Positions 22,901 through 34,900 of a DNA stretch of 64,000 bases are shown piece after piece (positions within the stretch are counted from its first letter, which is position 1; the number at the start of each line of letters is the position of its first letter). The position numbers and the translations under genes were made by a program. The notes below the pieces were generated by a model. The model was not told where the DNA came from, searched no databases, and saw only the letters and a program-made list of their open reading frames with translations. This stretch comes from Sebastes aleutianus. Lineage: Eukaryota; Chordata; Actinopteri; Perciformes; Sebastidae. The stretch lies in the NCBI GenBank assembly GCA_916700875.1, contig CAKAKS010000066.1, forward strand, positions 36,914,716 through 36,978,715, in the 5' to 3' direction.

Positions 22901-25900
22901 TCAGTTAGCACAGTGGTGTCAGTAGCTTCAGTTAGCATAGTAGCTTCAGTTAGTACTGTGGTATCAGTAGCTTTATTTTGCACAGTGGTGTCAGTAGATT
23001 CAGTTAGCACAGTGGTGTCAGTACCTTCAGTTAGCACCGTGGTGTCAGTAGCTTCAGTTAGCACAGTAGCTTCAGTTAGTACCGTGGTATCAGTAGCTTC
23101 AGTAAGCACAGTGGTGTCAGTAGCTTCAGTTAGCATAGTAGCTTCAGTTAGCACAGTAGTGTCAGTAACTTCAGTTAGCACAGTAGCTTCAGTTAGCACA
23201 GTAGCTTCAGTTAGCACAGTGGTGTCAGTAGCTTCAGTTAGCATTGTAGCTTCAGTTAGTACCGTGGTATCAGTAGCTTTAGTTAGCACAGTGGTGTCAG
23301 TAGCTTCAATTAGCACAGTGGTGTCAGTAGCTTCAGTTATTATAGTAGCTTCAGTTAGCACCGTGGTGTCAGTAGCTTCATTTAGCACCGTGGTGTCAGT
23401 AGCTTCAGTTAGCATAGTAGCTTCATTTAGCACCGTGGTGTCAGTAGCTTCAGTTAGCATAGTAGCTTCATTTAACACCGTGGTGTCAGTAACTTCAGTT
23501 AGCACAGTAGCTTCAGTTAGCACAGTAGCTTCAGTTAGCACAGTGGTGTCAGTAGCTTCAGTTAGCATTGTAGCTTCAGTTAGTACCGTGGTATCAGTAG
23601 CTTCATTTAGCACAGTCGCTTCAGTTAGCACAGTGATGTCAGTAGCTTCAGTTAGCACAGTGGTGTCAGTAGCTTCATTTAGCACAGTAGCTTCAGTTAT
23701 CACAGTGGTGTCAGTAGCTCAGTTAGCACAGTGATGTCAGTAGCTTCAGTTAGCACAGTGATGTCAGTAGCTTCAGTTAGCACAGTAGCTTCAGTTAGCA
23801 CAGTGGTGTCAGTAGCTTCAGTTAGCACAGTGATGTCAGTAGCTTCAGTTAGCACAGTAGCTTCAGTTAGCACAGTGGTGTCAGTAGTGTCAGTTAGCAC
23901 AGTAGCTTCAGTTAGCACAGTGGTGTCAGTAGCTTCAGTTAGCATAGTAGCTTCAGTTAGTACTGTGGTATCAGTAGCTTTATTTAGCACAGTGGTGTCA
24001 GTAGATTCAGTTAGCACAGTGGTGTCAGTACCTTCAGTTAGCACCGTGGTGTCAGTAGCTTCAGTTAGCACAGTAGCTTCAGTTAGTACCGTGGTATCAG
24101 TAGCTTCAGTAAGCACAGTGGTGTCAGTAGCTTCAGTTAGCATAGTAGCTTCAGTTAGTACCGTGGTATCAGTAGCTTAAGTTAGCACAGTGGTGTCAGT
24201 AGCTTCAATTAGCACAGTGGTGTCAGTAGCTTCAGTTATTATAGTAGCTTCAGTTAGCACCGTGGTGTCAGTAGCTTCATTTAGCACCGTGGTGTCAGTA
24301 GCTTCAGTTAGCATAGTAGCTTCATTTAGCACCGTGGTGTCAGTAGCTTCAGTTAGCATAGTAGCTTCATTTAACACCGTGGTGTCAGTAACTTCAGTTA
24401 GCACAGTAGCTTCAGTTAGCACAGTAGCTTCAGTTAGCACAGTGGTGTCAGTAGCTTCAGTTAGCATTGTAGCTTCAGTTAGTACCGTGGTATCAGTAGC
24501 TTCATTTAGCACAGTCGCTTCAGTTAGCACAGTGATGTCAGTAGCTTCAGTTAGCACAGTGGTGTCAGTAGCTTCATTTAGCACAGTAGCTTCAGTTATC
24601 ACAGTGGTGTCAGTAGCTCAGTTAGCACAGTGATGTCAGTAGCTTCAGTTAGCACAGTGATGTCAGTAGCTTCAGTTAGCACAGTAGCTTCAGTTAGCAC
24701 AGTGGTGTCAGTAGCTTCAGTTAGCACAGTGATGTCAGTAGCTTCAGTTAGCACAGTAGCTTCAGTTAGCACAGTGGTGTCAGTAGTGTCAGTTAGCACA
24801 GTAGCTTCAGTTAGCACAGTGGTGTCAGTAGCTTCAGTTAGCATAGTAGCTTCAGTTAGTACTGTGGTATCAGTAGCTTTATTTAGCACAGTGGTGTCAG
24901 TAGATTCAGTTAGCACAGTGGTGTCAGTACCTTCAGTTAGCACCGTGGTGTCAGTAGCTTCAGTTAGCACAGTAGCTTCAGTTAGTACCGTGGTATCAGT
25001 AGCTTCAGTAAGCACAGTGGTGTCAGTAGCTTCAGTTAGCATAGTAGCTTCAGTTAGTACCGTGGTATCAGTAGCTTAAGTTAGCACAGGGGTGTCAGTA
25101 GCTTCAGTTAGCATAGTAGATTCAGTTAGCACCGTGGTGTCAGTAGCTTCAGTTAGCATAGTAGCTTCATTTATTACCGTGGTGTCAGTAGCTTCAGTTA
25201 GCATAGTAGCTTCATTTAGCACCATTGTGTCAGTAGCTTCAGTTAGCACCGTGGTGTTATAGTAGATTCAGTTAGCATAGTAGCTTCATTTAGCACCGTG
25301 GTGTCAGTAGCTTCAGTTAGCACAGTGGTGTCAGTAGCTTCAGTTATTATAGTAGCTTCAGTTAGCACCGTGGTGTCAGTAGCTTCAGTTAGCACAGTAG
25401 CTTCAGTTAGTACCGTGGTATCAGAAGCTTCAGTTAGCACAGTGATGTCAGTAGCTTCAGTTAGCACAGTGATGTCAGTAGCTTCAGTTAGCACAGTAGC
25501 TTCAGTTAGCACAGTGGTGTCAGTAGCTTCAGTTAGCACAGTGATGTCAGTAGCTTCAGTTAGCACAGTAGCTTCAATTAGCACAGTGGTGTCAGTAGCT
25601 TCAGTTAGCATAGTAGCTTCAGTTAGTACTGTGGTATCAGTATCTTTATTTAGCACAGTGGTGTCAGTAGATTCAGTTAGCACAGTGGTGTCAGTACCTT
25701 CAGTTAGCACCGTGGTGTCAGTAGCTTCAGTTAGCACAGTAGCTTCAGTTAGTACCGTGGTATCAGTAGCTTCAGTAAGCACAGTGGTGTCAGTAGCTTC
25801 AGTTAGCATTGTAGCTTCAGTTAGCACAGTGGTGTCAGTAACTTCAGTTATTATAGTAGCTTCAGTTAGCACAGTAGCTTCAGTTAGCACAGTGGTGTCA

Positions 25901-28900
25901 GTAGCTTCAGTTAGCATAGTAGCTTCAGTTAGTACTGTGGTATCAGTAGCTTTATTTAGCACAGTGGTGTCAGTACCTTCAGTTAGCACCGTGGTGTCAG
26001 TAGCTTCAGTTAGCACAGTAGCTTCAGTTAGTACCGTGGTATCAGTAGCTTTAGTTAGCACAGTGGTGTCAGTAGCTTCAATTAGCACAGTGGTGTCAGT
26101 AGCTTCAGTTATTATAGTAGCTTCAGTTAGCACAGTAGCTTCATTTAGCACCGTGGTGTCAGTAGCTTCAGTTAGCATAGTAGCTTCATTTAGCACCGTG
26201 GTGTCAGTAGCTTCAGTTAGCATAGTAGCGTCATTTAACACCGTGGTGTCAGTAACTTCAGTTAGCACAGTAGCTTCAGTTAGCACAGTAGCTTCAGTTA
26301 GCACAGTGTTGTCAGTAGCTTCAGTTAGCATTATAGCTTCAGTTAGTACCGTGGTATCAGTAGCTTCATTTAGCACAGTAGCTTCAGTTAGCACAGTGAT
26401 GTCAGTAGCTTCAGTTAGCACAGTGGTGTCAGTAGCTTCAGTTAGCATAGTAGCTTCAGTTAGTACCGTGGTGTCAGTAGCTTTAGTTAGCACCGTGGTG
26501 TCAGTAGCTTTAGTTAGCACAGTAGCTTCAGTTAGTACCGTGGTATCAGTAGCTTCAGTTAGCATAGTAGCTTCAGTTAGCACAGTAGCTTCAGTTAGCA
26601 CAGGGGTGTCAGTAGCTTCAGTTAGCATAGTAGCTGCAGTTAGCACCGTGGTGTCAGTAGCTTCTGTTAGTACCGTGGTATCAGTAGCTTCAGTAAGCAC
26701 AGTGGTGTCAGTAGCTTCAGTTAGCATAGTAGCTTCATTTATTACCGTGGTGTCAGTAGCTTCAGTTAGCATAGTAGCTTCAGTTAGCACAGGGGTGTCA
26801 GTAGCTTCAGTTAGCATAGTAGCTTCATTTATTACCGTGGTGTCAGTAGCTTCAGTTAGCATAGTAGCTTCAGTTAGCACAGTGGTGTCAGTAGCTTCAG
26901 TTAGCATTGTCGCTTCAGTTATTACCGTGGTATCAGTAGCTTAAGTTAGCACAGGGTTGTCAGTAGCTTCAGTTAGCATAGTAGATTCAGTTAGCACCGT
27001 GGTGTCAGTAGCTTCAGTTAGCATAGTAGCTTCATTTATTACCGTGGTGTCAGTAGCTTCAGTTAGCATAGTAGCTTCATTTAGCACCATTGTGTCAGTA
27101 GCTTCAGTTAGCACCGTGGTGTTATAGTAGATTCAGTTAGCATAGTAGCTTCATTTAGCACCGTGGTGTCAGTAGCTTCAGTTAGCACAGTGGTGTCAGT
27201 AGCTTCAGTTATTATAGTAGCTTCAGTTAGCACCGTGGTGTCAGTAGCTTCAGTTAGCACAGTAGCTTCAGTTAGTACCATGGTATCAGTAGCTTCAGTT
27301 AGCACAGTAGCTTCAGTTAGCACAGTGGTGTCAGTAGCTTCAGTTAGCACAGTGATGTCAGTAGCTTCAGTTAGCACAGTAGCTTCAGTTAGCACAGTGG
27401 TGTCAGTAGCTTCAGTTAGCACAGTAGCTTCAGTTAGCACAGTGGTGTCAGTAGTGTCAGTTAGCACAGTCGCTTCAGTTAGCACAGTGGTGTCAGTACC
27501 TTCAGTTAGCACCGTGGTGTCAGTAGCTTCAGTTAGCACAGTAGCTTCAGTTAGTACCGTGGTATCAGTAGCTTCAGTAAGCACAGTGGTGTCAGTAGCT
27601 TCAGTTAGCATAGTAGCTTCAGTTAGCACAGTGGTGTCAGTAACTTCAGTTAGCATTGTAGCTTCAGTTAGTACCGTGGTATCAGTAGCTTTAGTTAGCA
27701 CAGTGGTGTCAGTAGCTTCAGTTAGCATAGTAGCTTCAGTTAGCACAGTGGTGTCAGTAACTTCAGTTAGCACTGTGGTATCAGTAGCTTTAGTTAGCAC
27801 AATGGTGTCAGTAGCTTCAGCTAGCATTGTAGCTTCAGTTAGTACCGTGGTATCAGTAGCTTAAGTTAGCACAGGGTTGTCAGTAGCTTCAGTTAGCATA
27901 GTAGATTCAGTTAGCACCGTGGTGTCAGTAGCTTCAGTTAGCATAGTAGCTTCATTTATTACCGTGGTGTCAGTAGCTTCAGTTAGCATAGTAGCTTCAT
28001 TTAGCACCATTGTGTCAGTAGCTTCAGTTAGCACCGTGGTGTTATAGTAGATTCAGTTAGCATAGTAGCTTCATTTAGCACCGTGGTGTCAGTAGCTTCA
28101 GTTAGCACAGTGGTGTCAGTAGCTTCAGTTATTATAGTAGCTTCAGTTAGCACCGTGGTGTCAGTAGCTTCAGTTAGCACAGTAGCTTCAGTTAGTACCG
28201 TGGTATCAGAAGCTTCAGTTAGCACAGTGATGTCAGTAGCTTCAGTTAGCACAGTAGCTTCAGTTAGCACAGTGGTGTCAGTAGCTTCAGTTAGCATAGT
28301 AGCTTCAGTTAGCACAGTGGTGTCAGTAACTTCAGTTAGCACAGTAGCTTCAGTTAGCACAGTGGTGTCAGTAACTTCAGTTAGCACAGTAGCTTCAGTT
28401 AGCACAGTGGTGTCAGTAACTTCAGTTAGCACAGTAGCTTCAGTTAGCACAGTAGCTTCAGTTAGCACAGTGGTGTCAGTAACTTCAGTTAGCACAGTAG
28501 CTTCAGTTAGCACAGTAGCTTCAGTTAGCACAGTGGTGTCAGTAGCTTCAGTTAGCATTGTAGCTTCAGTTAGCACAGTGGTGTCAGTAACTTCAGTTAG
28601 CACAGTAGCTTCAGTTAGCACAGTGGTGTCAGTAGCTTCAATTAGCACAGTGGTGTCAGTAGCTTCAGTTAGCATTGTCGCTTCAGTTAGTACCGTGGTA
28701 TCAGTAGCTTTAGTTAGCACAATGGTGTCAGTAGCTTCAGCTAGCATTGTAGCTTCAGTTAGTACCGTGGTATCAGTAGCTTAAGTTAGCACACGGTTGT
28801 CAGTAGCTTCAGTTAGCATAGTAGCTTTATTTAGCACAGTGGTGTCAGTAGATTCAGTTAGCACAGTGGTGTCAGTACCTTCAGTTAGCACCGTGGTGTC

Positions 28901-31900
28901 AGTAGCTTCAGTTAGCACAGTAGCTTCATTTAGCACCATTGTGTCAGTAGCTTCAGTTAGCACAGTGGTGTCAGTAGCTTCAGTTATTATAGTAGCTTCA
29001 GTTAGCACCGTGGTGTCAGTAGCTTCAGTTAGCACAGTAGCTTCAGTTAGCACAGTGGTGTCAGTAGCTTCAGTTAGCACAGTGGTGTCAGTAGCTTCAG
29101 TTAGCACAGTAGCTTCAGTTAGCACAGTGGTGTCAGTAGTGTCAGTTAGCACAGTAGCTTCAGTTAGCACAGTGGTGTCAGTAGCTTCAGTTAGCATAGT
29201 AGCTTCAGTTAGTACTGTGGTATCAGTAGCTTTATCTAGCACAGTGGTGTCAGTAGATTCAGTTAGCACAGTGGTGTCAGTACCTTCAGTTAGCACCGTG
29301 GTGTCAGTAGCTTCAGTTAGCACAATAGCTTCAGTTAGCACAGTGGTGTCAGTAACTTCAGTTAGCACAGTAGCTTCAGTTAGCACAGTAGCTTCAGTTA
29401 GCACAGTGGTGTCAGTAGCTTCAGTTAGCATTGTAGCTTCAGTTAGTACCGTGGTATCAGTAGCTTTAGTTAGCACAGTGGTGTCAGTAGCTTCAATTAG
29501 CACAGTGGTGTCAGTAGCTTCAGTTATTATAGTAGCTTCAGTTAGCACAGTAGCTTCATTTAGCACCATGGTGTCAGTAGCTTCAGTTAGCATAGTAGCT
29601 TCATTTAACACCGTGGTGTCAGTAACTTCAGTTAGCACAGTAGCTTCAGTTAGCACAGTAGCTTCAGTTAGCACAGTGGTGTCAGTAGCTTCAGTTAGCA
29701 TTGTAGCTTCAGTTAGTACCGTGGTATCAGTAGCTTCATTTAGCACAGTAGCTTCAGTTAGCACAGTGGTGTCAGTAGCTTCTGTTAGCATAGTAGCTTC
29801 AGTTAGCACAGTGGTGTCAGTAGCTTCAGTTAGCACCGTGGTGTCAGTAGCTTCAGTTAGCACAGTGGTGTCAGTAGCTTCAGTTAGCATAGTAGCTTCA
29901 GTTAGTACCGTGGTGTCAGTAGCTTCAGTTAGCACAGTGGTGTCAGTAGCTTCAGTTAGCACAGTGATGTCAGTAGCTTCAGTTAGCACAGTAGCTTCAG
30001 TTAGCACAGTGGTGTCAGTAGCTTCAGTTAGCACAGTAGCTTCAGTTAGCACAGTGGTGTCAGTAGTGTCAGTTAGCACAGTGGTGTCAGTAGCTTCAGT
30101 TAGCATAGTAGCTTCAGTTAGTACTGTGGTATCAGTAGCTTTATTTAGCACAGTGGTGTCAGTAGATTCAGTTAGCACAGTGGTGTCAGTACCTTCAGTT
30201 AGCACCGTGGTGTCAGTAGCTTCAGTTAGCACAGTAGCTTCAGTTAGTACCGTGGTATCAGTAGCTTCAGTAAGCACAGTGGTGTCAGTAGCTTCAGTTA
30301 GCATAGTAGCTTCAGTTAGCACAGTGGTGTCAGTAACTTCAGTTAGCACAGTAGCTTCAGTTAGCACAGTGGTGTCAGTAGCTTCAGTTAGCATTGTAGC
30401 TTCAGTTAGTACCGTGGTATCAGTAGCTTTAGTTAGCACAGTGGTGTCAGTAGCTTCAATTAGCACAGTGGTGTCAGTAGCTTCAGTTATTATAGTAGCT
30501 TCAGTTAGCACCGTGGTGTCAGTAGCTTCAGTTAGCATAGTAGCTTCATTTAGCACCGTGGTGTCAGTAGCTTCAGTTAGCATAGTAGCTTCAGTTAGTA
30601 CTGTGGTATCAGTAGCTTTATTTAGCACAGTGGTGTCAGTAGATTCAGTTAGCACAGTGGTGTCAGTAGCTTCAGTTAGCATAGTAGCTTCAGTTAGTAC
30701 TGTGGTATCAGTAGCTTTATTTAGCACAGTGGTGTCAGTAGATTCAGTTAGCACAGTGGTGTCAGTACCTTCAGTTAGCACCGTGGTGTCAGTAGCTTCA
30801 GTTAGCACAGTAGCTTCAGTTAGTACCGTGGTATCAGTAGCTTCAGTAAGCACAGTGGTGTCAGTAGCTTCAGTTAGCATAGTAGCTTCAGTTAGCACAG
30901 TGGTGTCAGTAACTTCAGTTAGCACAGTAGCTTCAGTTAGCACAGTAGCTTCAGTTAGCACAGTGGTGTCAGTAGCTTCAGTTAGCATTGTAGCTTCAGT
31001 TAGTACCGTGGTATCAGTAGCTTTAGTTAGCACAGTGGTGTCAGTCGCTTCAGTTAGCACCGTGGTGTCAGTAGCTTCAGTTAGCACAGTAGCTTCAGTT
31101 AGTACCGTGGTATCAGAAGCTTCAGTTAGCACAGTGGTGTCAGTAGCTTCAGTTAGCATAGTAGCTTCAGTTAGTACCGTGGTGTCAGTAGCTTTAGTTA
31201 GCACAGTGGTGTCAGTAGCTTCAGTTAGCATAGTAGCTTCAGTTAGCACCGTGGTGTCAGTAGCTTTAGTTAGCACAGTAGCTTCAGTTAGTATAGTAGC
31301 TTCAGTTAGCATAGTAGCTGCAGTTAGCACCGTGGTGTCAGTAGCTTCAGTTAGCATAGTAGCTTCATTTAGCACCGTGGTGTCAGTAGTTTCAGTTAGC
31401 ATAGTAGCTTCATTTAACACCGTGGTGTCAGTAGCTTCAGTTAGCATAGTAGCTTCATTTAGCACCGTGGTGTCAGTAGCTTCAGTTAGCACCATGGTGT
31501 CACTGTAAACTGTACAACATGTTGGGTAACAATACTCTTGTCTTTAGCAAGCTCTAGACATCCGAGAAGAAATGCCTGAACAAACCATAAAGAGGATGTG
31601 TGCTTTGCTGGGGATGCTGAAGTACAAACCTCCTGGCAACCTCTCTGATGTGTAAGAGAATTGCACAATACCCACACCTGTTTTTATGTCCCGTCCTAGT
31701 TGATGTTTTCATCATCTGCTCTGCTTTTGTCCTGCAGGAGCAGCTTCAGACAAGGCCTGGTGGCTGGCAGTAAGCCGGTGCTCCACCCCATCCTCCACTG
31801 GCTGCTCCAGAGGCTCCCTGAGCTGAAGAAAAGGGCTTATCTGGCTCGCTTTCTAGTCAAACTGGAGGTGCCTGCAGAGTTTCTGCAGGATGATGTTATC

Positions 31901-34900
31901 AATGACACCTTGCAACAGGTTGTCAATACACAAACACATTTGATTTCCTTGAAATGTCTGAAAGAGGCTAAGCATTATTGGTGTTGTGTGTTGTCAGTAT
32001 GAAGAGCTGGTGGAAGGTTTTAAGACGTATCACAAGGAGTGTGAGCTGCTGAGGACTTCAGGCTTCTCCACAGCAGAAATCAGAAGGGTGAACAACACAA
32101 GTTATTTATGCCTCATGTCAAACATCAACATTAATCTGTTTAAACTATGTGAATGCTATTATAATTCACCTTCTGAAGCTCAGTTGGTATGATGCACTGA
32201 GATGATCCCTCTTTTCTCCAACAACAGGACATTAGTGCGATGGAGGAAGAGAAAGACCAACTCATCAAACGTGTGGAGAGGCTGAAGAAGAGGGTAAGGC
32301 AGATCTTCACTCTTCTAATGCTTGGAAGGCTTTAGGATTCACAGAAGAATGACAACACAAGCCCAGGCATATATTTATATATATATCTATATGTGTAATA
32401 TATAATGGGAAATTTGAGAATATGGAATGAAATCCTGAATATATTGAATGACACTCTGAGAATATGGAATGAAATCTGACGTCATCACGGCGCTGCTGCC
32501 ATCTTGTGTTTTAGGTGATTATCCGTACAGATCTTGGTGCTGCTAGACGTGTGTGTCACTATGAGCGAGTCAGCAGGAAATCTAGTATCAGCAATCCTAA
32601 ATAATGAGGAGATAATGAACACCCTGGTGAATGAGTCTACCACATGCCAAAATAATACTGGTAAACATATTCAACACCGTTCAATAGATGAAGAGTTTAT
32701 TCACTTTTTCATCATAGAAGAGTAATGCAGAACTGAAGTAGTTCACTAAAGTTGAAAAAATATTGACAGATTTAATCAATAACTCATAAAGGAAATGTTG
32801 TTAAAAAAACAACGAGGGCTCTTTCTAACCGTAGTGAGGTAGACAACGAGCTACAAGCTCATTTGAATCACAACCAGCCGTCCTCTGAGCAGGACATAAC
32901 ATTGGTCTCTTAATACATCCATGTTCTGTATGTGCGGCCGGCTGTGAGAAGAGTGGTCAGGGACCGTCTATAAAGTGTAACGCCGAAAAGAGTTGCTACA
33001 AAAATATTCAATAACTTCACTATTATACAGTGTAGTGATACCAAAATCACTTCACACATCATCAGCGGTCTCTTCCTCGTTATACTACAACGCTTATTTT
33101 GGAAAAATGTGCTTTTGCATAATTTTGGTGTATTTATAATGGGAAAAATATTCAATGCACTTTGTAGACGGTCCCTGACCACTTGTCTCACAGCGGGCCA
33201 GACATACAGACCATGGATGTATTTGTTATGTGTCGAGCTCAGAGGACAGCTGGTTGCAACAACATTTCCTTTATGAGTTATTGATCCAGGAAGTTCAAAT
33301 CTGTCAATATTTGTTCAACTTTAGTGAACTACTTCAGTTCTGCATTAGTCTTCCACGATGAAAAAGTGAATAAACTCTTCATCTATAGAACGTTGTTGTA
33401 TATGTTTACCAGTATTATTTTGGCATGTGGTACACTCATTCACCAGGGTGTTAATCATCTCCTCATTATTTAGGATTGCTGATACTAGATTTCGTGCTGA
33501 CTCGCTCATAGTGACACACACGTCTAGCAGCACCAAGATCTGTACGGATAATCATCCAAAACACAAGATTGCAGCAGCGCCGTGATGACGTCAGATTACA
33601 TTCCATATTCTCAGAGTTTCATTCAATATATTCAGGATTCATTCCATATATTCAGGATTCAGGATTCATTCCATATATTCAGGATTCATTCCATATATTC
33701 AGGATTCATTCCATATATTCAGGGTTCATTCAATATTCTCAGGATTTCATTTAATATTCTCAAATTTCACATTATATATATAATAATTTCCTGTGTATTT
33801 ATAAAATATATCAGCTTCTCTAATATACCTGACAGGGATCTGTCTTAACGGGGCTGCAGAGTAACGAGCTGTTGACTCAGTGGCTCTTATTGTAACCCTG
33901 CCAAAAGGTGAAACGTGACTCTGTTAGAGGTGCTTGGTTATTTCTGCTGACCTTGTGATAGCCTGTATGTTAACCTGTGGATCCACTAGGTGGAGTCAGT
34001 GTCCAACCATCAGCGGATGCTGGAACAGGCCAGACAGCTGCGAGTGGAGAAGGAGAGAGAGGAGTCACTTACTCACCAGAAGCAGGAACAGAAGAACCAA
34101 GTAAATGCTTGATTGATTCTGGGTTATCATTACATTCATTAGACTTCATAGAGCAGTCTGCTGGGCTTTGGAGGACTGAAAAGAAAAATTAACTTGTAGT
34201 ATCTCAGGTGGTTCTTAATTTATACTATAGACTTATAACCATTGTGCCCAAAGCCTTTTCAACACCACACACTATACGATCTCTGGGCCCTTGTTTCTTG
34301 TTTGATATTAGGGCTGAAACAATTAACCAGTTAGTTGATTGAATTATGTGCAATTATTTTGATAAGCAATTAATAAATTCAATAACTTTTCAAGCACAAA
34401 TGGTAAAAAAGTGTCAAACACTGTCTTGTTCCAGCCTCTCACATGAGTTGTTGGATTTGTTGTTATTCTGTTTTCTATAATTGTAAATAGAATATCTTTA
34501 GGTTTTGGACTGTTGGACAGACAAAACAAGACATTTGAGGATATCACCTTGGTCTCTGAAAAGTTGTGATGGGCATTTTGTTCACTACTAATGTTGCAGC
34601 CCTATATGATAGTTATCATCAACAACAGAGCCATTTCAAATCATTAACAACCTCATTCAAAATTACAGCTTTTGTTGTTTATAAATGTAGAAAAATTTCA
34701 ATGACAAATTTTCAAGAGAGTATAAAGTTGCTTTAAAATACTTTTATTAAGACATCTTGAATAGAGCTGAGACGATCAGCCGATTAATCCATTAATCAAC
34801 TAGTTTGATAATCACTTAGATCATTTTTTAAGCCAAAATGCCAAAAGTGAACTGCTTCCAGCTTCTCAAATGTACTGGTTTTCTTTAGTTTTCAATGATC

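Noticed and set aside
20160..31508. Long open frames on both strands (up to 904 codons) in the ift81 intron 1 region
   Set aside because: They are created by 9-base repeat words without stops, overlap each other on opposite strands, break wherever one base is lost, and show no protein family features.
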